From NCBI GenBank assembly GCA_965544035.1, contig CBEULR010000027.1, positions 1 to 13,427 on the forward strand: a stretch of DNA of 13,427 nucleotides. Reading direction: 5' to 3'. Positions 6,879 to 13,427 of the stretch are shown piece by piece. The notes beneath the pieces are model-generated. The model saw nothing but the letters and a program-made list of their open reading frames with translations, was not told where the DNA came from and searched no databases. The position numbers and the translations under genes were made by a program. Origin of the DNA: CBEULR01 sp965544035 (GTDB lineage Bacteria; Bacillota; Desulfotomaculia; Desulfotomaculales; Desulforudaceae). Position 1 is the first letter of the stretch. Every line of letters begins with the position of its first letter.

Positions 6879-7790
6879 TTAGGTTGGGATCGGCTCTTTC
6901 ACCAGGTCAACGCGCGGCCCGTGCAGACCGGGTCCGACATCCTGCATCAGGTAGACATAGACGTTGTCCTGCTGTACAATCAAATCCCCGGTCAGACTCA
7001 GCAGCGGATGTTCATTGAGGCGGTAGCCCAGCCAGCGGGACACGTACTGGACTGCCTGGTCCTCTTCGCGGATCCAGACACGCGCACTTGCGCGATAATC
7101 GGCGCGGCTGTTTTCCACAATGATATTGTAGCCGACGCCGGGCGGTGTGGGTGAGGATCCCCGCAAGGAATACTCCGACACCGCCAGGTGCCAGTAGTTT
7201 TCCGCATCCAGGGCCGGCCAGGGGCTAAAATTCAGAGCGTAGTTGCCGGCGGCCGTGATAATATCGAAGTCTATGTACAGCGGGACGTAGTCCCATCTCT
7301 GGTCCCCTGTGTAGTGCATAAGCGGATAAAAGGTTCCGTCTTGGAGGAACGTGTAACACTGCTGCACGGCTCCCCGCCGCAGCTTGTATTCAGCCCACAC
7401 CATAAATCCGCCGCGAAAGACTATCACCAGCGGACCGCACTTCAGCCGTTCCAGATAAACCTGTTTGGAAAACTCGCAGACACTATCCTGGGCGAACCAT
7501 GGGATCAGCATCCTAAAAACGTAGAAGGTATCATTGTAACGGACATTCTGGATTACCAGCCCCTGCTCGTCGGTGGCTTCAAATTCCATCTCCCAGCCGA
7601 AAAAGTCCAGCGGGAAGGCGCCGGGATTGCTTCCCTCAGCCCCCGCCTTCTCGAATACGAATTCGGGGAGCGGGGAGGTTGGCGGACCGGGCAGGTGGTT
7701 GTAAATCACCTTCAGCAGTTCCAGCTCGTGCCCCGTGCCGGGATGGACCCGAAAGACCCGATTGACTTCGCGGGGAAACTCTATAGACAA
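6879..7790 (-). CDS. Uncharacterised protein, 303 residues, no family recognised
   Basis: I do not recognise this protein. It starts at a TTG (complement of 7788-7790) with an in-frame stop three codons upstream, so it cannot start earlier. AAGGAGG (complement of 7802-7808) lies 11 nt upstream. No signal peptide or hydrophobic membrane segment is visible, so it is probably cytoplasmic or released by another route. It is rich in aromatic residues, especially Tyr, Trp and Phe, and alternates short strand-like segments (such as YNDTFYVFRMLIPWF and GYNIIVENSRADYRASARVW), which suggests a largely beta fold. Three cysteines are scattered, and there are no obvious catalytic motifs. It is the only minus-strand gene and splits the common order coaX-dusB, which points to a lineage-specific insertion. 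The strong Shine-Dalgarno site, good codon use and intact length argue that it is a real gene. Structural, spore-associated or phage-derived roles are possible but unsupported. Confidence 0.75.
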   Translation of the reverse strand: MSIEFPREVNRVFRVHPGTGHELELLKVIYNHLPGPPTSPLPEFVFEKAGAEGSNPGAFPLDFFGWEMEFEATDEQGLVIQNVRYNDTFYVFRMLIPWFAQDSVCEFSKQVYLERLKCGPLVIVFRGGFMVWAEYKLRRGAVQQCYTFLQDGTFYPLMHYTGDQRWDYVPLYIDFDIITAAGNYALNFSPWPALDAENYWHLAVSEYSLRGSSPTPPGVGYNIIVENSRADYRASARVWIREEDQAVQYVSRWLGYRLNEHPLLSLTGDLIVQQDNVYVYLMQDVGPGLHGPRVDLVKEPIPT

Positions 7791-7815
7791 TGCTAATCAA
7801 GCCTCCTTCATAAAA

Positions 7816-7831
7816 TATAGGTTGATCTATA
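7816..7831. promoter_or_regulatory. AT-rich inverted repeat upstream of the minus-strand gene
   Basis: TATAG (7816-7820) and CTATA (7827-7831) are inverted around a 6-bp centre, between the start of the minus-strand gene and its likely promoter region. It could be an operator or a leader hairpin. A TATAAT (7828-7833, plus strand) overlaps it but has no matching -35, so no promoter is called. Confidence 0.25.
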
Positions 7832-7899
7832 ATATTCGGCAGACGACAGTTGTTGCCATATCATTCCAAAGTAAAAAGATCAGGCTGAAAAAAGCCAAA

Positions 7900-7916
7900 T
7901 ATCTTGGGGTAAGATA
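7900..7916. promoter_or_regulatory. Inverted repeat in the dusB leader
   Basis: TATCTT (7900-7905) and AAGATA (7911-7916) are perfect 6-bp inverted repeats around GGGGT, about 55 nt before the dusB ATG. A smaller pair, GGCT/AGCC (7883-7886 and 7893-7896), precedes it. The role is unknown. Operator or leader hairpin are both possible, and no clear sigma-A promoter for dusB was found nearby. Confidence 0.3.
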
Positions 7917-7970
7917 CTAACCCTATTGGGAAACTTGAATTTGTTTTCCGTCCTTAAGGGGTCTGAAGAT

Positions 7971-8936
7971 ATGAGAGTGCTCAAAATCGGATCACTGACC
8001 ATGGATAACCCGATCACTTCGGCGCCGATGGCCGGGATCAGTGACAAAGCCTTTCGCGTGTTGGCCCGCGAGATGGGCTGTGGTCTGGTCTGGACCGAGA
8101 TGATCTCCGACCAGGCACTGGTCTACGGTAACCGCAAGACCGAACAACTCCTGGATATCGAAGGGGAGCATCCGGCGTGTGTGCAGCTGTTCGGTTCCCG
8201 ACCGGAAACCATGGCGCGAGCCGCCGAAATGGTGATCGAACGGGGGGCTGACCTGATCGATATCAACATGGGCTGCCCTACGCCGAAGATCGTCAAGAAC
8301 TGCGGCGGGGCCGCCCTGATGAAGGATCCCGACACGGCTGCCCGGATCATATCCGCTGTTGTCGAAGCCGTTGCGGTGCCGGTCACCGTGAAGATCCGCA
8401 AAGGGTGGGACGAGGATCATCCGGATGCCGTCGAATTCGCCCGGCTGGCCGAGGCGGCGGGGGCGGCGGCTGTGACGGTGCACGGCCGGTTTCGCGGCGA
8501 TTTCTTCAGCGGTCGCGCCGACTGGTCGATCATCCGCAGGGTTAAAGAAGCGGTGAACATCCCGGTGATCGGTAACGGCGACGTGTGGAGCGGCGCCGAT
8601 GCCGGGCGGATGCTCGATGAAACCGGCTGTGACGGGGTGATGATCGGGCGGGCGGCACGCGGCAACCCCTGGATTTACCGGGACGCCGTCCATTTCCTGC
8701 GTACGGGTATGGAACTGCCTCCGCCGACTCCTGCGGAACGGGTGGAAATGGCACTGAAGCATTTTGACCTGCTGATTTGCTTCAAGGGTGAAGACAAGGC
8801 CGTTCTGGAGATGCGTAAACACGCTGCCTGGTATACCCGCGGCCTGCGCGGCGGCGCCCGCCTGCGGGAACGCCTGCATACGGCGGTCAGTGTACCAGTG
8901 ATGCGTGAACTGATTCAAAGCGTTCTTTCGGCATAG
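7971..8936 (+). CDS. dusB: tRNA-dihydrouridine synthase (DusB family)
   Basis: Dus enzymes use FMN and NADPH to reduce specific uridines in tRNA D-loops. The 321 residues have the usual two-part structure: an FMN-binding TIM barrel followed by a helical tRNA-binding domain (about 245-321). The start PITSAPMAGISDKAFR (14-29) is the family N-terminus. The catalytic cysteine is Cys102 in DINMGCPTPKIVKNCGGAALM, and TVKIRKGWD, VTVHGR, IGNGDVWS and GVMIGRAARGNPW supply the FMN phosphate site. The reading frame is open from TTG 7926. I chose ATG 7971, which follows AAGGGG (7956-7961) by 9 nt and matches the family start. dusB lies near lysS in many Firmicutes, as here. DusA or DusC are less likely by motif and by length. 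Confidence 0.94.
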   Translation: MRVLKIGSLTMDNPITSAPMAGISDKAFRVLAREMGCGLVWTEMISDQALVYGNRKTEQLLDIEGEHPACVQLFGSRPETMARAAEMVIERGADLIDINMGCPTPKIVKNCGGAALMKDPDTAARIISAVVEAVAVPVTVKIRKGWDEDHPDAVEFARLAEAAGAAAVTVHGRFRGDFFSGRADWSIIRRVKEAVNIPVIGNGDVWSGADAGRMLDETGCDGVMIGRAARGNPWIYRDAVHFLRTGMELPPPTPAERVEMALKHFDLLICFKGEDKAVLEMRKHAAWYTRGLRGGARLRERLHTAVSVPVMRELIQSVLSA

Positions 8937-8941
8937 ATTAT

Positions 8942-8963
8942 TTTCCCGTTGTCCGGGGGGAAA
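8942..8963 (+). terminator. Possible weak terminator hairpin after dusB
   Basis: TTTCCC (8942-8947) and GGGAAA (8958-8963) form a 6-bp stem with a 10-nt loop, six bases after the dusB stop. The following CATATATTG is only mildly T-rich. It may separate dusB from the exchanger gene, but read-through is likely. Confidence 0.35.
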
Positions 8964-9000
8964 CATATATTGAAGTGACCGGCTGGTCGGTCATAATCTT

Positions 9001-9981
<981 letters not shown>

Positions 9982-10013
9982 CCCAGAGCCGGTATTTCAG
10001 CCGGCGGTCGGCC

Positions 10014-10042
10014 TTGCCAAAGCAGGGGCCGGTTGCTAGAAT
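10014..10042 (+). promoter_or_regulatory. Extended -10 promoter for the acyl-ACP-reductase-like gene
   Basis: TTGCCA (10014-10019), a 17-bp spacer and TAGAAT (10037-10042) match the sigma-A pattern at 5/6 in each box. TG at 10034-10035 adds an extended -10. Transcription would start near 10049, giving a leader of about 37 nt. Confidence 0.65.
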
Positions 10043-10085
10043 AGATTATTGAAATTTTTCCGTCGTACGGGGAGGTCTTCCGGTT

Positions 10086-11156
10086 TTGGAGCGCTTCGCT
10101 TTTATGATCCATCCCCTTAATGTAAAGGATGTCAGCCGCAAGTTTAAGTTTACCCGCCATCTGCCCGATGCGTGGGTGGAAGCTGCGCTGCGGCCTATGC
10201 CGCCGATCAAGGCTTCACACATCACCGGGATTCGCTCCCCGCACAATCAGATTGAGGGCTGGTTTGTCACCTGCACCCTCACCGCCCGGCAGATAATGAC
10301 GCTACCGGCCGACTTCGTGCTGAAGAAGGTGGTGGCCGCGGGTAAGCTGGCCGAGAGGCTTGGAGCCCAAATCCTCGGCTTGGGGGCGTTCACCAAGGTT
10401 GTCGGTGACGCCGGCATCACCGTGGCGAAACAGCTGGACATACCGGTTACGACCGGCAACAGCTATACGGTTTATACCGCGGTAGAGGGCACCAAGGAAG
10501 CCGCCCGTTTAATGGGCCATGAGTTGTCCGAGTCTGAGGCCGTGGTCGTCGGGGCAACGGGTGCCATCGGTTCGGTTTGCGCCCGGATGCTGGCCAAAGA
10601 GGTTGGCGGGCTCACCCTGGTGGGCCGGGACCGAAAGCGGTTGGAACCGCTGGCCGAACGCATCCGTTTCGATTCCGGTCTTGCGGTGCGTGTGGAATCC
10701 GACCTGGCCAAAGCCCTCAAGCGGGCCGATATCGTGATTACGGTGACCAGTGCGGTTGACGCCATCATTCATCCCGAACACCTGAAGCCCGGTGCCGTTG
10801 TCTGCGACGTTGCCCGGCCGCGCGATGTATCCAAGAAAGTGGTTGAGGTGCGCGACGATGTCTTGGTGATCGAGGGCGGGGTGGTGGATGTACCGGGACC
10901 GCCCAATTTTAATCTTGACTTCGGGTTTCCGGCCTGCACAGCCTATGCATGTATGGCCGAGACGATGATTCTCGCCCTGGAAAAGCGGTTTGAAAGCTAC
11001 ACCCTGGGCCGAAACCTTACGGTGGAGCAGGTGGAGGAAATCGGACGGCTGGCTGCTAAACACGGGTTTAAGCTCGCCGGATTCCGCAGCTTTGAGCGGG
11101 CGGTCTCTTCCGCCGATATCGATCGTATTCGAGAGAACGCTCGCAAAAATTCTTGA
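10086..11156 (+). CDS. Rossmann-fold dehydrogenase resembling long-chain fatty acyl-ACP reductase
   Basis: The 356 residues resemble the cyanobacterial acyl-ACP reductase (AAR), which reduces acyl-ACP or acyl-CoA to fatty aldehyde with NADPH. Landmarks I recall from that family occur in the same order: MIHPLNVKDVSR (7-18), GLGAFTKVV (98-106), TTGNSYTVY (122-130), the nucleotide-binding VGATGAIGS (155-163), Arg181-Arg183 after the second strand, IEGGVVD (262-268), AYACMAETM (286-294) and GRNLTVEQVEEIG (308-320), followed by HGF. Cys289 aligns with the AAR nucleophile that carries the acyl thioester. Automated annotation may instead say shikimate dehydrogenase, short-chain dehydrogenase or amino-acid dehydrogenase. 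The start is TTG 10086, with GGAGG (10071-10075) 10 nt upstream. ATG 10104 would lose family residues. It has its own promoter and no aldehyde decarbonylase neighbour. The family is fairly secure; the substrate is inferred. Confidence 0.8.
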   Translation: MERFAFMIHPLNVKDVSRKFKFTRHLPDAWVEAALRPMPPIKASHITGIRSPHNQIEGWFVTCTLTARQIMTLPADFVLKKVVAAGKLAERLGAQILGLGAFTKVVGDAGITVAKQLDIPVTTGNSYTVYTAVEGTKEAARLMGHELSESEAVVVGATGAIGSVCARMLAKEVGGLTLVGRDRKRLEPLAERIRFDSGLAVRVESDLAKALKRADIVITVTSAVDAIIHPEHLKPGAVVCDVARPRDVSKKVVEVRDDVLVIEGGVVDVPGPPNFNLDFGFPACTAYACMAETMILALEKRFESYTLGRNLTVEQVEEIGRLAAKHGFKLAGFRSFERAVSSADIDRIRENARKNS

Positions 11157-11181
11157 CAATGCATGCCCCCCTCATTATAAT
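11153..11181 (+). promoter_or_regulatory. Consensus sigma-A promoter for greA-lysS
   Basis: TTGACA (11153-11158), exactly 17 bp, then TATAAT (11176-11181): a full match to the consensus in both boxes and in spacing. The -35 box overlaps the TGA stop (11154-11156) of the preceding gene. Transcription would begin near 11188 and leave a leader of about 145 nt before greA. This should be one of the strongest promoters in the window. Confidence 0.88.
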
Positions 11182-11208
11182 TGTGTAAATTAAGGATAGG
11201 GTTTCCAC

Positions 11209-11256
11209 AAAGGCACTGTTGCCGCGGGCAAATGCAGTGCCTAAAACTTTGCCTTT
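11209..11256 (+). promoter_or_regulatory. Structured greA leader with alternative pairings
   Basis: AGGCACTG (11211-11218) pairs perfectly with CAGTGCCT (11235-11242), and inside it TTGCC (11219-11223) pairs with GGCAA (11227-11231) around a 3-nt loop, giving a long hairpin with one bulge. Two competing pairings exist: AAAGGCA (11209-11215) with TGCCTTT (11250-11256), and GGCAAA (11227-11232) with TTTGCC (11248-11253). Mutually exclusive stems in a long leader suggest regulated elongation or translation, or a stability element. There is no T-box core and no recognised riboswitch. Confidence 0.5.
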
Positions 11257-11333
11257 CGCGTCTGAATAAATAGGCCGGGTTTACACATATATTGTTCAAG
11301 TGGTGTGACCATAGGGATTAAGGAGAGATTGCA

Positions 11334-11819
11334 ATGCAAGAGAAAGAAGTAATATTGACCGTTGCGGGTCTGAAGAAGTTGGAAGAGGAATTGGAGAGGC
11401 ACAAGACTGTTAAGCGGCGTGAAGTGGCGGAACGCATCAGACAGGCGATTGAATTCGGTGACATCTCTGAGAACTCTGAGTATGAAGATGCGAAAAATGA
11501 ACAGGCCTTTATCGAAGGCCGTATTTTGACCCTGGAAAAAATGCTGCGCAATGCTAAAATTATTGACAGCGAAGATGTTAACGTGGAGTCGGTGGGTGTG
11601 GGATCAACCGTACGGCTTAAAGACTTGGATGAGGGAGACGAGGTTGAGTACACCATCGTCGGTTCCATTGAATCCGACCCCAAACTCCGGAGAATCTCTA
11701 ACGAGTCACCCGTTGGCCGGGCCCTTCTGGGCAAGTCGGTTGGAGACACAGTCGAAATCAACGTACCGGCCGGTGTAATCAAGTACCAGATAACGGATAT
11801 CAACCGTTCGGAACTGTAG
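11334..11819 (+). CDS. greA: Transcription elongation factor GreA
   Basis: GreA rescues backtracked RNA polymerase by stimulating its cleavage of the nascent transcript. The 161 residues have the classic two domains: an antiparallel coiled coil (about 1-75) that enters the secondary channel, and a C-terminal FKBP-like domain (about 80-159). The coiled-coil tip GDISENSEYEDAKNEQ (42-57) carries the acidic pair Asp43 and Glu46, equivalent to E. coli Asp41 and Glu44, so it should be active in cleavage and is not an inhibitory homologue. The C-terminal SPVGRALLGKSVGDTVEI is typical. The ATG follows AAGGAG (11320-11325) by 8 nt. Expression comes from the consensus promoter at 11153 through a structured leader. 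lysS follows after 21 nt, a common Firmicute pairing. Very secure. Confidence 0.97.
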   Translation: MQEKEVILTVAGLKKLEEELERHKTVKRREVAERIRQAIEFGDISENSEYEDAKNEQAFIEGRILTLEKMLRNAKIIDSEDVNVESVGVGSTVRLKDLDEGDEVEYTIVGSIESDPKLRRISNESPVGRALLGKSVGDTVEINVPAGVIKYQITDINRSEL

Positions 11820-11840
11820 CATTCCGGGAGAGGCGGGATT

Positions 11841-13355
11841 ATGAGCGACCAGGAACTGAACGAACTACTGCGGATACGGCACGAGAAGCTGTCAGATTTA
11901 AGAAGAGAAAACATTGATCCGTATGGCGGACGCTTTGAGCGGACGCATTTATCCTCCCAGATTATCGCGGACTTCCTGGCTTTAGAGGGGCAGGATGTCC
12001 GCCTCGCCGGCCGCATATTGGCCAAGCGGGGGCACGGGAAGGCTACCTTCTGTGACCTGCAGGACCGTGCCGGGAGCATTCAAGTTTATGTGCGTCTGAA
12101 TGATGTCGGTGCCGACCAGTATGAGATCTTCAAGAAGATCGATATTGGCGACATCATCGGTGTAGAAGGAACGGTATTCAAGACCCGTATGGGTGAGGTT
12201 ACCATCCAGGTCCACAAGTTTACGCTGCTTTCCAAATCCCTGCGCCCCCTGCCCGAAAAATGGCACGGTCTGAAGGACGTAGAACTCCGTTACCGCCAGC
12301 GTTATCTCGACCTGATCGTAAATCCGGAGATCCGGGACGTATTTGTCGCCCGCAGCCGCATAGTGGCGGCCATCAGGCGCTTCCTGGACGACCGCGACTT
12401 TTTGGAGGTGGAGACCCCCATGATGCAGCCGCTTGCCGGGGGAGCTACCGCCCGCCCGTTCAAGACCTACCACAACGCACTGGGCATCCCGCTGTTTCTG
12501 CGCATTGCTCCTGAGCTGTATCTGAAACGGCTGCTGGTGGGGGGATTGGAGCAGGTATACGAGATCAACCGGAATTTCCGCAACGAAGGCATCTCCACGC
12601 GTCATAATCCTGAGTTTACGATGCTGGAGATATATCAGGCCTATGCCGACTACGAGGTTATGATGGACCTTACCGAGGAACTGATTACCCACGTGGTGGA
12701 CAAGGTCTTTGGCACGTTTGAACTGCCCTTCGGCGAGCAAATCATCAACTGGTCGCGGCCCTGGGCCCGCCATTCGATGCTGGATGCCGTCCGACAGTAT
12801 ACCGGCATAGATTTCACACCGCTGTCTGATGAAGAGGCGGCGGCTGAGGCCCGCAGTTTCGGCTGGGAACCGGAGGCCCGGCCGCTGTGGGGCGAGGCGC
12901 TGAATTTTGTCTTTGAAGAAGTGGTCGAACCCAAACTCGTGCAACCGACCTTCATCTATGATTACCCCGTGGACATTTCGCCTCTGGCCAAGCGCAAGTC
13001 GGACGATCCCCGGCTCACATACCGTTTTGAGCTGTTCGCCGCGACAAGGGAACTGGCCAACGCCTTCTCCGAATTGAACGATCCGATTGATCAGAAGGAG
13101 CGTTTCTTGGCGCAGCTCGCGAAGCGTGACCAGGGCGACGACGAGGCGCACGTCTACGATGAGGACTATATCACGGCGCTGGAGCACGGCATGCCGCCCG
13201 CCGGGGGACTGGGGATCGGTATCGACCGGCTGGTGATGCTTCTGACAAACAGCCAGTCGATCCGAGACGTGATTCTCTTTCCCTTATTGAAGCCTCGTGA
13301 CGAGCAGGCGGACAACGATGCGGAATCGGAGACCGATGCGCCGAAAAACGCTTGA
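11841..13355 (+). CDS. lysS: Lysyl-tRNA synthetase, class II
   Basis: LysRS charges tRNA-Lys with lysine in the cytoplasm. The 504 residues comprise an N-terminal OB-fold anticodon-binding domain (about 52-132, with VRLAGRI and TFCDLQDRAGSIQVYV) and a class II catalytic domain. Motif 1 is around RFLDDRDFLEVETPMM (180-195), motif 2 is FRNEG plus RHNPEFTMLE (246-263), and motif 3 is GLGIGIDRLVML (456-467). RDVILFPLLKP (475-485) is the usual ending. A final 18-residue acidic, low-complexity tail rich in Asp and Glu follows it and is not part of the core. The ATG follows GGGAGAGG (11826-11833) by 7 nt. It is probably co-transcribed with greA. No T-box was seen upstream. Very secure. Confidence 0.97.
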   Translation: MSDQELNELLRIRHEKLSDLRRENIDPYGGRFERTHLSSQIIADFLALEGQDVRLAGRILAKRGHGKATFCDLQDRAGSIQVYVRLNDVGADQYEIFKKIDIGDIIGVEGTVFKTRMGEVTIQVHKFTLLSKSLRPLPEKWHGLKDVELRYRQRYLDLIVNPEIRDVFVARSRIVAAIRRFLDDRDFLEVETPMMQPLAGGATARPFKTYHNALGIPLFLRIAPELYLKRLLVGGLEQVYEINRNFRNEGISTRHNPEFTMLEIYQAYADYEVMMDLTEELITHVVDKVFGTFELPFGEQIINWSRPWARHSMLDAVRQYTGIDFTPLSDEEAAAEARSFGWEPEARPLWGEALNFVFEEVVEPKLVQPTFIYDYPVDISPLAKRKSDDPRLTYRFELFAATRELANAFSELNDPIDQKERFLAQLAKRDQGDDEAHVYDEDYITALEHGMPPAGGLGIGIDRLVMLLTNSQSIRDVILFPLLKPRDEQADNDAESETDAPKNA

Positions 13356-13381
13356 CAGGTCAAATTCCGCTGTGCTATATT
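13352..13381 (+). promoter_or_regulatory. Promoter leading out of the window
   Basis: TTGACA (13352-13357), an 18-bp spacer and TATATT (13376-13381) form a good sigma-A promoter. As at greA, the -35 box overlaps the stop codon of the preceding gene (TGA 13353-13355). It drives whatever lies beyond 13427. ATG codons at 13406 and 13416, after AAGGG (13398-13402), could start a gene, but too little sequence remains to say. Confidence 0.7.
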
Positions 13382-13427
13382 AAGACTTGCGGCGAAGAAG
13401 GGATAATGAAAGGCAATGCAGGCAAGA

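Noticed and set aside
7828..7833. TATAAT on the plus strand as the dusB promoter -10
   Set aside because: No acceptable -35 lies 16-18 bp upstream, and the bases belong to an inverted repeat.
11188..11333. T-box riboswitch controlling greA-lysS
   Set aside because: There is no T-box core sequence, no specifier-loop layout, and no terminator followed by a U-tract. The structure seen is different.
11982..13187. Long minus-strand open frame (401 codons) opposite lysS
   Set aside because: It mirrors the lysS coding sequence, and no recognisable protein features or ribosome site support it.

Overview
This window reads as a chromosomal housekeeping segment of a moderately GC-rich, probably anaerobic Firmicute. 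The gene order pan - nad - birA - coaX - dusB - greA - lysS, the strong AAGGAG-type Shine-Dalgarno sites, the many GTG/TTG starts and the TTGACA/TATAAT promoters all suggest a relative of the Peptococcaceae (Desulfotomaculum, Pelotomaculum, Desulforudis, Moorella). That placement is an inference from gene order and protein flavour, not from a marker-gene tree. No rRNA, tRNA, CRISPR array, transposase or phage gene was seen.

Layout. (1) Positions 1-6739: a dense plus-strand block of cofactor genes. panC and panD make pantothenate and beta-alanine. nadA, nadB and nadC make nicotinate mononucleotide de novo and follow their own strong promoter and an operator-like inverted repeat. birA is a biotin ligase with a DNA-binding domain. 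coaX is a type III pantothenate kinase that takes pantothenate into CoA. PanD and NadB both consume L-aspartate, so the block joins two aspartate-fed cofactor pathways with biotin attachment. Junctions are tight (7, 13, -1 and -4 nt), except for the gaps before nadA and birA. (2) Positions 6740-7925: the only minus-strand gene, a 303-residue protein I do not recognise. It is convergent with coaX across a perfect 11-bp hairpin and divergent from dusB across an AT-rich spacer. (3) Positions 7971-11156: dusB (tRNA dihydrouridine synthase), a CaCA-family cation/Ca2+ exchanger, and a Rossmann dehydrogenase that looks like the cyanobacterial fatty acyl-ACP reductase family. (4) Positions 11153-13355: greA and lysS behind a consensus promoter and a long structured leader. 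A further promoter overlaps the lysS stop codon and fires out of the window.

The most interesting items are: the acyl-ACP-reductase-like gene with its conserved candidate catalytic cysteine; a degenerate 7-bp-period intergenic repeat present twice, one copy bounded by a 9-bp direct repeat and the other supplying the last codons and stop of coaX; the structured greA leader with mutually exclusive pairings; and the unrecognised minus-strand gene. I found no convincing new defence, mobile or multi-gene system. Most of the window is ordinary core metabolism.
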